Source: Deltaproteobacteria bacterium
GTDB taxonomy: Bacteria; Desulfobacterota; Desulfomonilia; Desulfomonilales; Desulfomonilaceae
Assembly (NCBI GenBank): GCA_026388665.1
Contig: JAPLJJ010000011.1
Coordinates: forward strand, 1 to 45,508
Direction of reading: 5' to 3'
Length of the DNA stretch: 45,508 nt
Shown: positions 26,301-36,216 of the stretch, one piece after another
Layout of the letters: each line of letters starts with the position of its first letter
How positions within the stretch are numbered: the first letter of the stretch is position 1
Made by a program: the position numbers and the translations under genes
Notes under the pieces: model-generated
The model's input: only the letters and a program-made list of their open reading frames with translations
Database searches by the model: none
What the model was told of the DNA's origin: nothing

Positions 26301-29045
26301 ATGACTGATAAGGCATTCTCAGCCGAACTTTCTAATACTGAAAATTTATTTAGCGTTGCGAATGTAACTTCACAAGGACTTGTATTCACGCGTTTTTTTT
26401 CTTCGGAAGATAAAGATCCTTTCGATCTTGTGGATTGGAAGAAAAGATCCGCAGTTATCCGAAACGAAAAGGGACAAATAATTTTTGAACAGAATAACGT
26501 CGAAGCCCCGTCGTTTTGGTCGGACATGGCTGTGACTGTTGTGGCTTCCAAGTATTTCAGAGGTCGACCCGGCGCGGCGGACAGAGAAACGAGCGTAAAA
26601 GACCTTATTTTTCGTGTTGCGAACACAATAGCCAGTTGGGGGGCGGACCAGGGATATTTCGCGTCGGAACAGGATGCTCGAGTTTTCCGAGATGAACTGA
26701 TCGTCATTCTCATAACTCAAAGGGCCTCGTTCAACAGTCCTGTATGGTTCAATGTTGGGATCGAAGTGGCTCCTCAGTGTTCCGCGTGTTTCATCCTTGG
26801 CGTCGAAGACACGATGGAGTCAATCCTGCACTGGTATACTCAGGAAGGCATCATATTCAAAGGTGGTTCAGGTGCAGGCGTAAACCTATCCAGGCTTCGA
26901 TCAGCGCTGGAACCGCTGAGAAGTGGAGGCACAGCCTCAGGCCCTGTCTCTTTCATGAAGGCCGCTGACGCGTCCGCCGGCGTGATCAAATCAGGCGGAA
27001 AGACACGTCGCGCCGCCAAGATGGCAATATTGAACATAGATCATCCTGATATTCTCCAATTCGTCAGGGCAAAAGCGTTTGAGGAAAAAAAGGCGCAGGC
27101 GCTCATTGAATTTGGTTTTGATGGATCTTTTGAAGGTGAGGCGTATTCCACGGTCGCGTTTCAAAATTCGAATCACTCCGTACGAGTGACGGATGAATTT
27201 ATGGAAGCGGACGAGAAGGATTCCGACTGGGTCACAAGATATATTCTGACCAAGGACGAGGCTGACACATACAGAGCCAAGGATCTCATGCAGGAGATAG
27301 CCGCCGCTGCTTACGCGTGCGGTGATCCCGGATTACAGTTCGACACAACAATTAATAGTTATAACACTTGCCCGGAAACAGGCCCAATATCAGCGTCCAA
27401 TCCATGCTCAGAGTATATGGGAGTGGATGATTCCGCGTGCAACCTCGCTTCAATAAAACTAACCGCTTTTCTCGAAGCGTCCGGCGCATTTGATATTGAA
27501 GCCTTCTCTCATGCCATTGACACGATTGTTACTGCGCAGGACATAATTATCGACCGATCATCCTATCCGACCCCGGCCATAGCTCGGAACGCTCGAAACC
27601 TCAGAGCGCTCGGTCTTGGGTTCGCAGACTTAGGCGCTTTGGTAATGGGGTTGGGGTTACCATACGATTCGGATGGCGCGAGGGCCTGGGCGTCTGGCCT
27701 TTCCGCGTTAATGACATCTGAAGCGTACTTGCAGTCATCCCGGATCGCTTCAGTTAGAAGACCGTTTCGAGAATTCGAACTTAATCGGTCGTCGATGTTG
27801 AAAGTTCTCAAGAGGCACAAGAAAAGCGCGTATGAAATTGATGAAAACGCTGCGCCAAAAGAAGTCATTGAAGGAGCGCGTCTGACATGGGACCTCGCCA
27901 TCGAAAGGTGTAAAAAAGGCGGATTCGCCAACTCTCAGGTCACAGCAATTGCTCCAACAGGGACAGTCTCGTTCATGATGGATTGCGACACAACCGGTAT
28001 CGAACCTGAACTGGCCCTGGTCAAACACAAATCACTATCCGGCGGTGGAAACCTCACAATAGTAAACAAAATGATACCTAAGGCCCTGGAACGACTGGGA
28101 TACGAATTGCTACAAATTCAGGAGATTATTGCCACCATCCAGGAAACCGGTTCCATAGAACACATCGAAGAAGTCGCGCCCGAACATCTTCCAGTATTTG
28201 ATTGCGCTTTCAGATCTCCGAACGGAGAACGCCACATTTCTCCTGAAGGACATGTCAGGATGATGGCCGCTGTTCAGCCGTTCATATCAGGAGGTATTTC
28301 GAAAACGGTTAATCTCCCCACTGATTGCACTGTTGAGGATATCGAAGAGATATTTCGATTGTCATGGAAGCTTGGGCTAAAATCGATCACTGTGTACCGC
28401 GATGGTTGTAAAACTGCTCAGCCTTTGCACTCTGGTTCGTCCCTTCCAACTCCAGTGCTATCCCGTCCTGTGAGAAGACGATTGTCTGTGGATTGCAAGA
28501 GCATAAGACACAAGTTCGAAATAGCGGGTCACAAGGGTTACATTCATGCCGGTTTTTATGATGACGGGAAAGTCGGAGAAATATTCATTAGAATGTCTAA
28601 AGAGGGAAGCACGATCTCAGGTCTAATGGATACAATAGCCACTCTTACATCCATCTCCCTGCAATATGGGGTGCCGCTCGAAGATCTTGTAAACAAGTTC
28701 AGTCATGTTCGATTTGAGCCATCGGGTTTTACCAGCAACCCCAAAGTTCCGATAGCGAAGTCCCTGACTGATTATATTTTCCGGTACCTCGGGACTAGCT
28801 TCCTGGATGAACAGGCGCAGGAAGCCGCAGGGTTGACTTCCACTATCGAACACACTTTCTTGGGTCCACCCGAACTTGAACAAGAATATGATTGGGGAAG
28901 ATCCTCAGGCAAGGTTAGCAGGCCAAGGTCGCATTATAATGCTCAGTCCGACGCGCCCGCCTGCTCGGATTGCGGAGCGATCATGGTTCGTAACGGGTCC
29001 TGTTACAAATGTCTTAATTGTGGTTCTACGACCGGATGTTCATAG
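26301..29045 (+). CDS. nrdJ: vitamin B12-dependent (class II) ribonucleoside-diphosphate reductase
   Basis: FNSPVWFNVG, QCSACFILGVEDTMESI, GGSGAGVNLSRLRS, NPCSEYMGVDDSACNLASI, TAIAPTGTVSFMMDCDTTGIEP, C-terminal CX2C zinc-ribbon. Confidence 0.95.
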   Translation: MTDKAFSAELSNTENLFSVANVTSQGLVFTRFFSSEDKDPFDLVDWKKRSAVIRNEKGQIIFEQNNVEAPSFWSDMAVTVVASKYFRGRPGAADRETSVKDLIFRVANTIASWGADQGYFASEQDARVFRDELIVILITQRASFNSPVWFNVGIEVAPQCSACFILGVEDTMESILHWYTQEGIIFKGGSGAGVNLSRLRSALEPLRSGGTASGPVSFMKAADASAGVIKSGGKTRRAAKMAILNIDHPDILQFVRAKAFEEKKAQALIEFGFDGSFEGEAYSTVAFQNSNHSVRVTDEFMEADEKDSDWVTRYILTKDEADTYRAKDLMQEIAAAAYACGDPGLQFDTTINSYNTCPETGPISASNPCSEYMGVDDSACNLASIKLTAFLEASGAFDIEAFSHAIDTIVTAQDIIIDRSSYPTPAIARNARNLRALGLGFADLGALVMGLGLPYDSDGARAWASGLSALMTSEAYLQSSRIASVRRPFREFELNRSSMLKVLKRHKKSAYEIDENAAPKEVIEGARLTWDLAIERCKKGGFANSQVTAIAPTGTVSFMMDCDTTGIEPELALVKHKSLSGGGNLTIVNKMIPKALERLGYELLQIQEIIATIQETGSIEHIEEVAPEHLPVFDCAFRSPNGERHISPEGHVRMMAAVQPFISGGISKTVNLPTDCTVEDIEEIFRLSWKLGLKSITVYRDGCKTAQPLHSGSSLPTPVLSRPVRRRLSVDCKSIRHKFEIAGHKGYIHAGFYDDGKVGEIFIRMSKEGSTISGLMDTIATLTSISLQYGVPLEDLVNKFSHVRFEPSGFTSNPKVPIAKSLTDYIFRYLGTSFLDEQAQEAAGLTSTIEHTFLGPPELEQEYDWGRSSGKVSRPRSHYNAQSDAPACSDCGAIMVRNGSCYKCLNCGSTTGCS

Positions 29046-29541
29046 TGGGACGTATCTGTAATTGATTGATCCGGGATCGGGCGACTGACGCTCGTTGAAG
29101 GTCTCAGCGCCTGTACATTCCCTTCTTGATGAAATAATACGCCACGATCTCCCCTATTCTCAGTCACAAAACAGGCAGTCAACGACTACCTCACCGCGTT
29201 GTCTCAAACAATCATCTCGAGTTGTCTTGATACATTGCGGCTTCTTTTTGACTCAAGAACAGGATTTTATGCAGCAGTCAACTTCGTCGTCCAGCGAAAT
29301 AACATTTACTGGAGCGAGAAAAGTCAAGAGCATCAGAGTCAATGTGATAAACGCCTTTTTCATTGTCACACAAGTTTCTTCAATGGTCGTTGGATATTTC
29401 TGAACTCATTATGATGAGCCTACCATATTTATTGCTGAAAATTAATCAATGTGATTGCGGTAGGATCCAATTTTTCATTTTGGGCAGTCGATTTTATTGA
29501 CGAGTTCAATAATTTCATATTAAAGTGATTTTTTTAAGAGA

Positions 29542-29616
29542 GGCGGCTTAGCCAAGTGGTAAGGCGACGGTCTGCAAAACCGTTATTCGGCGGTTCAAAT
29601 CCGCCAGCCGCCTCCA
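29542..29616 (+). tRNA. tRNA-Cys (anticodon GCA), CCA encoded
   Basis: GGCGGCT...AGCCGCC acceptor pair, anticodon arm ACGGT-CT-GCA-AA-ACCGT, T arm GGCGGTTCAAATCCGCC, discriminator T and CCA. Confidence 0.96.
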
Positions 29617-29726
29617 ACCTGCCATCTACTCAGCGTTCCCATAAATTTGATTAATCGGTTTGCTGACTTTAGAAACATCTCGCCCTGGGTCTATTTACGA
29701 TTTTTTCGTCCAACACCTTGCCAAAA

Positions 29727-30479
29727 CTAACTTCTGATCTTGATCATTTTTAATCGAGCCCAAGTTTCTTCGGAATACCAGATATCAATCATTTCATCCC
29801 GATATTTATCATCTTTTTCCCGCATGCATGCGGCGGTATCCGATCTGAGCAGGTTTTTTATGCTCCGGAACGCCGGGCCAAACCTGGACACAAATCCAGA
29901 AGCTACTTTGTTAGATTCCTGCCCCAATAATTCTTCCGTGGTCACCTGGTCCACAAGCCCCATGTCCTTGGCCTGCTCCGCTGAGTACATACCCCCTGTT
30001 ACAGCTATTATTTCGGCTTTACGATCACCCACACAGTATCGCAGCATCTCTGCGCTCCCCGGAAACAACGAAGATCCAAACGTGATTTCATTGAGGCTCA
30101 TCCTAGCCTTGCCTGTAACCAGTATCCGATAATCGCACGCAGTGGCCAGCATAAACCCGCCAGCGACTGTGTGACCATTCAAAGCCGCAATCACAGGCTT
30201 CGGATATGTAAAAATATTAGTGTAAAGATCGGCGAATTTTTGAACGAAACGGTGGAAATCTTCCTTGGGATAGTTAAGGAATTCCGGGATATCCAACCCG
30301 AACGAGAAAAAACTCCCCTGCCCTGTTAACATAACAGCCTTAACACCATTATCGGCCAATATATCCTCAAAATTCTTGCGCAGTTCTTCAGCAAGAGTTT
30401 CGTTTATTGCGTTCACTTTACCCCTACTGATAGTTAGCGTAGAGACAGCGCCATCAATCGATTTTGTTACAAAACCCAT
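29727..30479 (-). CDS. enoyl-CoA hydratase/isomerase family protein
   Basis: Crotonase fold motifs (GQGSFFSFGLDIPEFL, KPVIAALNGHTVAGGFMLATACDYRI). Confidence 0.88.
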   Translation of the reverse strand: MGFVTKSIDGAVSTLTISRGKVNAINETLAEELRKNFEDILADNGVKAVMLTGQGSFFSFGLDIPEFLNYPKEDFHRFVQKFADLYTNIFTYPKPVIAALNGHTVAGGFMLATACDYRILVTGKARMSLNEITFGSSLFPGSAEMLRYCVGDRKAEIIAVTGGMYSAEQAKDMGLVDQVTTEELLGQESNKVASGFVSRFGPAFRSIKNLLRSDTAACMREKDDKYRDEMIDIWYSEETWARLKMIKIRS

Positions 30480-30546
30480 TTATAGTCTCCTCCTAAAAGA
30501 GTGTGCTGTATTGGTTACGTTTAGCGCTGAACTGAAACTCGGCTGG

Positions 30547-31323
30547 TTACAATTCCACTGTTGGCCCGACTTGGTGCTGAACAGCGCAAAAGATCGCGCC
30601 TTCTTGTGCTAGAAACGCCTGTAAACTCTCCCGAGCGCGCTGTTCCGCCAATTCTTCAGTGTTGTTGGTTTCCGACATGTGCGCCAAAATGATTACACGC
30701 AATTCATCGCTAACAATACGTTCCAGAAGTTCCGCGCTCTGTTCATTGGAAAGGTGACCCAGCCTGCTTCGAATTCGCTGTTTAAGTTCCCAGGGATATG
30801 GCCCATCACGTAACATGACCGGATCGTGGTTACTTTCCAGGACGACGGCGTTTAGACCGGTTAACAGGTTCGCCACAAGACCCGTGGCGACTCCCAAATC
30901 CGTTGCGATTCCTAGACTGGCAGAGCCGTTTGAGATACGAAAACCCACGGGATCAGCGCAATCATGGGGCACAGAGAACGGATGAATTCTAAAACCGGCG
31001 AAATCGAAGGCTCTGCCTGTCTCAAACGTCTCTCGCCGGTGCAGTTTACCAAGAGCTTTCTCAGCTACCTTAAATGTCTTGTTATTAATGAAGACCGGGA
31101 TCTTGAATTTTCTAGAGAGAACACCAACACCTTTCACATGGTCCACATGGGCGTGCGAAACTAGTATCCCTTTCAAAGATCCGGGATCCATGCCGACGTT
31201 ATCCAATCGCTCAACAATCTGTTTCCCGGAAAGTCCCGCGTCTATCAGAATAGAAGCGTCGCGGTTGCGAATCAAAAATGAATTCCCGGAACTGCCGCTT
31301 GCTAAAGGCGTGATCTTTATCAA
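30547..31323 (-). CDS. MBL-fold metallo-hydrolase (YycJ/WalJ-like)
   Basis: PLASGSSGNSFLI, LVSHAHVDHVKGVGVLSRKF, LESNHDPVMLRDGPYPWELKQRI, LAHMSETNNT. Confidence 0.9.
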   Translation of the reverse strand: MIKITPLASGSSGNSFLIRNRDASILIDAGLSGKQIVERLDNVGMDPGSLKGILVSHAHVDHVKGVGVLSRKFKIPVFINNKTFKVAEKALGKLHRRETFETGRAFDFAGFRIHPFSVPHDCADPVGFRISNGSASLGIATDLGVATGLVANLLTGLNAVVLESNHDPVMLRDGPYPWELKQRIRSRLGHLSNEQSAELLERIVSDELRVIILAHMSETNNTEELAEQRARESLQAFLAQEGAIFCAVQHQVGPTVEL

Positions 31324-31418
31324 TTGCTCGAAACCTCTCTTGATGTCCCAAACAGAAATTTGGAGCGGAAAATATCGCTGGAGACTAAACGTGTCAAGAT
31401 TTTTCGGGAATTAGGCAT

Positions 31419-32225
31419 CTAGCCGCTGCAGGACACCGAATCACCGGAAGAAAGCTTCTTCTCTCTCCTAGATCCGTGGCGGAACGCGTAAACTTTAGCC
31501 CCGAAAAAAAAGACCTGCGCCGAGTAGTAAACCCATACAAGAAGAATGACAAGCGAACCAGCGGCGCCGTAAAGAGAACTGAGTCTGGTGATGTTGAGGT
31601 ATAGGGCAATTACAAATTTACCCAACAATAAGAGCAAGGAAGCAAGCAAACAGCCGGGCCAGATGTCCATCCAAGCGACTTTTGTCGCGGGTATGAGCTT
31701 ATAAGCGAGAGCGATCAGGACTGGAATTATGGCTAGCGATATCAATGAGTTGACCTTATAGAGATATATACCGGAGATTGGAAAGGCTTCTGATATCAGA
31801 GCGTCAATAGTAGAAAGGACTGTGGTCGCAGCCAGAGAACCGAGAAGTAACAGCCCAATTCCAGCCACTATGAGGAAAGAAACTAAACGCATCTCAATAT
31901 ATCTGAGGATACTCGAGCCACGCTCGGTCCGAACATTCCAGATGGTGTTCAGGCTGCTCTGAAGCTCCATAAACACGGCCGTCGCCGTAAAAATCGCAGT
32001 GACCACGCTCAAGGTCGGGAAACCTGTCCCGCCAATTTTCCCCCTTGTTGATTCCAGAAGCGAAAATACGTAAGCGCTATCGGCAGGCGTCACGAATCGC
32101 TCAAGAATCGTTGTAAGTTCTGATGTGGCGGAGGCGGCGTCCACCATAGTTTCTGCGATCGTCAGAGCAATCAGAAGCGCCGGGCCGAGGGAAAATATCG
32201 TGTAAAAAGCAAGAGCCGCGGCCAT
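31419..32225 (-). CDS. YihY/BrkB family inner membrane protein (N-terminus probably extends upstream of 32225)
   Basis: AAALAFYTIFSLGPALLIAL, multiple TM helices, VYYSAQVFFFGAKVYAFRHGSRR. Upstream in-frame translation continues the family N-terminal helix. Confidence 0.85.
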   Translation of the reverse strand: MAAALAFYTIFSLGPALLIALTIAETMVDAASATSELTTILERFVTPADSAYVFSLLESTRGKIGGTGFPTLSVVTAIFTATAVFMELQSSLNTIWNVRTERGSSILRYIEMRLVSFLIVAGIGLLLLGSLAATTVLSTIDALISEAFPISGIYLYKVNSLISLAIIPVLIALAYKLIPATKVAWMDIWPGCLLASLLLLLGKFVIALYLNITRLSSLYGAAGSLVILLVWVYYSAQVFFFGAKVYAFRHGSRREKKLSSGDSVSCSG

Positions 32226-32378
32226 CCGAATAGCATTATCATGAATCCATGCCTCGATGGTTTCTTTTATCAGGAGCCAAATCTCGCGTACTATCTTGCG
32301 AGGGATATTCCAGAGTCGAACCTGACTATTTGCGATAACACATCTATTCTGGTTTACGCTTTGTTTGAGAAACTTTGT

Positions 32379-32885
32379 CTATTCCAAGAACTTACCCACC
32401 ATAACTGCGCCAAATATCAGACATACCAACCAGGCCTGAATTATGGGCCACAACTTCTTAGGCGCGGATTGAGCTATTTCACGTGCAACATCTGATACCT
32501 TGTCACGCGGAATCCTTTGAATTATGGTGTTGACCAGATCCGTGAATAAATCAATCGTATTAGTGATCAATACAGGGCGAGCGTTTATGGATTGAAGGAT
32601 GAGGAATGTTTTGGCGCCCGAACGTACCCCGTCGACATTTTCGATTTCCGGCCAGTCCAGGTGTGTAGATCTAAGAAATTTTTGAACTGTGACGCCGTTT
32701 GAGTCCAAGGTTATTTTTCGAGCGAGTATCTCCAACCCAAGATATAAAAACGGCGCAAGTATAAACAAGAAGAGGTAGCTATTACTCTTGGTTATGTTGA
32801 GAAAAATTAACACTATTCCTGAAATCATCGCTAATATTATGGGCGGTGTCATCCTGGAATCAACTTTGTAGACGCGATTCTCCAT
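32379..32885 (-). CDS. bacterial PH-domain-like membrane protein
   Basis: Two TM helices near the N-terminus, KITLDSNGVTVQKFLRSTHLDWPEIENVD resembles bacterial PH domain, C-terminal TM. Confidence 0.65.
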   Translation of the reverse strand: MENRVYKVDSRMTPPIILAMISGIVLIFLNITKSNSYLFLFILAPFLYLGLEILARKITLDSNGVTVQKFLRSTHLDWPEIENVDGVRSGAKTFLILQSINARPVLITNTIDLFTDLVNTIIQRIPRDKVSDVAREIAQSAPKKLWPIIQAWLVCLIFGAVMVGKFLE

Positions 32886-33009
32886 GTGTAGGTTCCTCAG
32901 GTTCTTTATAATATCTTCCTGATCTGTTATGTTTATGGTATCATTTTAAGGTTATAAGATGCAGTCGTTTTTCAGAAATGTTTTCACAATTACGCTGTGA
33001 GGTTCTCCC

Positions 33010-34323
33010 ATGTTGTTACGGAAACCGTTCAGGTTTGGATTTAGTTTATTTCTTTGCCTTGTATTTCTCTTGGTCAGCCATGAAGGCTACTGCGCGGATT
33101 CAAGCGTAAAGTCTCCGGATTATAAGGAACTAAAACTCTTTAGACAGGTTATGGAAATTGTACGTAAGAATTATGTAAAAGACGTCACCGACAAGGAACT
33201 CATCCAGGGAGCGATAGGCGGAATGCTGCAATCGCTGGATGCCCATTCGTCATTCCTCACTGAAGAAATGTTCAAAGAGCTACAGGTGGAAACCAAGGGC
33301 GAATTCGGGGGCTTGGGAATCGAGATTACTCTGGATGGTGGAATTCTAACAGTTGTTTCGCCTATTGAGGATACCCCCGCGTTTAAGGTCGGCATTAAAC
33401 CGGGCGATAAAATTATAAAAATAAATGGCGAACCCACCAAGAACATAACGCTGCACAGCGCGGTTCAGCAAATGAGAGGCCCCAAAGGCACAAAAGTTAA
33501 TTTGACCATAATGCGAGAGGGCTTTAAGAAGCTGAAGGACTTCACGATAACAAGAGACATCATCCATGTTCAATCGGTAAAAAAGGAAGCTTTGGATTCC
33601 GGGTATGCCTATGTCAAGATTGTTAGTTTTCAGGAGACAACCGACACGGACTTGATGGCGGCAATCAAGGAACTAGGGGATGATGAGAAAATTAAGGGGT
33701 TAATTCTGGATCTGCGTAATAATCCTGGCGGTCTTCTGGATCAGGCCGTTAAGGTAACTAATCTGTTTATAAACAAAGGCCTCATAGTCTACACCGACGG
33801 TCGAGTCAAAGATCAACGAATGGATTTCAGAGCTTCACCAGCGGGGACCCATTATAAATTCAAGATGGCCGTGCTTATCAACGAAGGCAGCGCAAGCGCG
33901 TCGGAAATCGTAGCAGGTGCTTTGCAGGATCACGACCGAGCCTTAATTTTGGGCACGAAATCCTTTGGAAAGGCTTCGGTCCAAACTATCATTCCGCTTG
34001 ATAACGGTTCCGGGCTGCGTCTCACAACCGCGTACTACTACACCCCCAAGGGACGCCATATTCAGAAAACAGGTATTCTACCGGATATTGACCTGAAGAC
34101 GGAGGTTCAGAAGAAAGAAGAGGAAGAAACGGCTTCCGAAGAGGCAAAGAACGGTAAGAAAAACGAAAAGCGCAGTAGATTCACTAAGGAAACAAAGGCT
34201 GATCTGGAAAATGATGTCGTGGTTAAAAAGGCCCTAGAATGGCTGCAATCCAAAGTGGACTTGAAAAAGTATAAACAGGAACACGAAAAACCAGCAGAGG
34301 ACACCACTGCCTTAAACAAGTAA
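33010..34323 (+). CDS. S41 family C-terminal processing peptidase
   Basis: Signal peptide; PDZ domain; catalytic region LINEGSASASEIVAGALQDHDRALILGTKSFGKASVQ. Confidence 0.95.
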   Translation: MLLRKPFRFGFSLFLCLVFLLVSHEGYCADSSVKSPDYKELKLFRQVMEIVRKNYVKDVTDKELIQGAIGGMLQSLDAHSSFLTEEMFKELQVETKGEFGGLGIEITLDGGILTVVSPIEDTPAFKVGIKPGDKIIKINGEPTKNITLHSAVQQMRGPKGTKVNLTIMREGFKKLKDFTITRDIIHVQSVKKEALDSGYAYVKIVSFQETTDTDLMAAIKELGDDEKIKGLILDLRNNPGGLLDQAVKVTNLFINKGLIVYTDGRVKDQRMDFRASPAGTHYKFKMAVLINEGSASASEIVAGALQDHDRALILGTKSFGKASVQTIIPLDNGSGLRLTTAYYYTPKGRHIQKTGILPDIDLKTEVQKKEEEETASEEAKNGKKNEKRSRFTKETKADLENDVVVKKALEWLQSKVDLKKYKQEHEKPAEDTTALNK

Positions 34324-34354
34324 ATCAACTGTAATTCTGCCGTCTAAACAGACA

Positions 34355-34382
34355 ACCGGATTGGCTCGATCGCCAATCCGGT
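34355..34382 (+). terminator. perfect 11-bp stem-loop downstream of the S41 peptidase gene (terminator or 3' stabiliser)
   Basis: ACCGGATTGGC-TCGATC-GCCAATCCGGT; no U-run follows. Confidence 0.45.
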
Positions 34383-34591
34383 CATCTTAGAATCCCATCA
34401 GCCCCTGAAAAAACCCACAGAGAAAAGACGTTAGAAGGGAATTAAACCAAAGAGTTCACACGGAATTTTGTGAAATCGCACTAGGGGAACGGGTGAAATC
34501 GCCCAATATTTGAGCTGGAATCTTTTTGTGTATTTTGCAAATTTTCAATCACGAGAGCGCTTATTATACAAAATGATCAACAGGCTCCTAA

Positions 34592-35761
34592 TTGACTGAC
34601 AAAAATCCCTTTGTGTTGCAGGTTCTAGTATTCGCACTGGTTTGCGCGGCGTTTACAGAGATCTATATCACGCAGCCCGTGCTGCCGGTCCTCCGTGTCG
34701 AATTCGGTGTAGACGCAACCACGGCGTCCTGGACAATTGCAGCGGTAGTTTTGGGCATAGCCCTTTCAAACCTCCCTTTTGGAATGCTCTCTGACCGGTA
34801 TCCCTTGAAGCCGATAATACTGATTGGTGGATTTATTGTGGCTTCATGCGGTTTCTTCTGCGCTATTACCGAAAGCCTAACGTTCCTGATTGCCGCCCGC
34901 TTCGTTCAGGGTCTATTCATACCCTCTCTGACCACCTGCATTGCCGCATACTTGGCAAGGAGCCTGCCTGCGGAATCTCTCAATGTGGTCATGGGCTCTT
35001 ACATATCAGCAACCGTGGCAGGTGGCCTCTTGGGTCGTCTACTCGGTGGATGGATACATCCTCCACTGCACTGGCGTTTTGCTTTTGTGAGTTCATCTCT
35101 CTTAGTTTTAGCAGCGACCGGCGCGGCGTTTCACTGGCTGCCACGTGACGAGCGTAATATTACGAATAATTCCGGTGGTCCAGGTTTTATCCAGTTGATT
35201 AAGACAAAGGAGTCGCTGCGAACCTATCTCGCAGCATTTGGAGCTTTCTTTGTGTTCTCATCTATTTTTAACTACATGCCGTTTTATCTTTCCGGACCGC
35301 CCTTTGAAGCAAGTACAGAGGTCATCACACTACTCTACCTCTCCTATGTGATAGGAATAATAATCGGCCCTCTGGCAGGAAAACTAAGCAACCGTTTCGG
35401 TAATGGTTTAACAATGGTCCTCGGCGCTATAATTCTAGGCGCGTCTGTAGGAGCAACGCTTTTCAAGTCCCTGCTGGTTATTACCTTTAGTCTCGTAGGG
35501 GTTTGCGCCGGCTTTTTCTCGATTCATGCTTCGGCCGCGGGCTCCCTTAACCGCAATCTTACATCAGGTCAGGGGCGCGCTAATTCTCTTTACGTCTTCT
35601 TCTACTATTTGGGTGGCGCAGTCGGGATAACTCTGAGCGGCTATGGTTACTTTTTCTATGGTTGGTATGGCGTTGCGGGCCTTGCTATTACGACTCTCTT
35701 CATTCCTTTTGCGGTCGGCGTGAGCGAACTCGTCAACGAGAAGAAAATCGGAGAAAGTTAG
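34592..35761 (+). CDS. MFS transporter
   Basis: 12-TM pattern with GMLSDRYPLKP motif A; YITQPVLPVL N-terminus. Start appears to be TTG. Confidence 0.88.
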   Translation: MTDKNPFVLQVLVFALVCAAFTEIYITQPVLPVLRVEFGVDATTASWTIAAVVLGIALSNLPFGMLSDRYPLKPIILIGGFIVASCGFFCAITESLTFLIAARFVQGLFIPSLTTCIAAYLARSLPAESLNVVMGSYISATVAGGLLGRLLGGWIHPPLHWRFAFVSSSLLVLAATGAAFHWLPRDERNITNNSGGPGFIQLIKTKESLRTYLAAFGAFFVFSSIFNYMPFYLSGPPFEASTEVITLLYLSYVIGIIIGPLAGKLSNRFGNGLTMVLGAIILGASVGATLFKSLLVITFSLVGVCAGFFSIHASAAGSLNRNLTSGQGRANSLYVFFYYLGGAVGITLSGYGYFFYGWYGVAGLAITTLFIPFAVGVSELVNEKKIGES

Positions 35762-35862
35762 GGATGCAAAGCTTGGATGTTTAATAAAATAAACAGATAC
35801 TTGCACAGGTGTAGCTCTCGCCTGCGCATAAATGTAATTAACGTTGAGTAGTAGTGAGAGGC

Positions 35863-36051
35863 TTATAAGGTTTTATAAGGTCCGTAAAACCAGGACTGAT
35901 TAGGGTCATCCATCATAATTTTGTACATTGCCTCATGGGTGGCTTGCATGAAATTCTCCAGCACCGGGGGTGGAGAAATGGTGCTATGTGGCTCTGTTGT
36001 CACATTATCCGTGCTGTTTTCCAATTCTGCTTTAGAGTCCTCTAGTTCCAT
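35863..36051 (-). CDS. small acidic protein (62 aa), tentative
   Basis: AGGTAGGAC upstream of ATG; no competing ORF on the other strand with a better RBS. Confidence 0.4.
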   Translation of the reverse strand: MELEDSKAELENSTDNVTTEPHSTISPPPVLENFMQATHEAMYKIMMDDPNQSWFYGPYKTL

Positions 36052-36216
36052 GTCCTACCTGCTTGGGCAAAACTTTTTCTTTAATAAATCATGGGAGGTG
36101 ACTTTAACATTGGGCGGTCATGAGGTCAAGTATTACTTCATCAATTTATGGCTTCATGAAGTGTCTCTCATTTCAATACCTCATACCCCGTGGTGCGGAC
36201 CTTATACACGTTGTTA

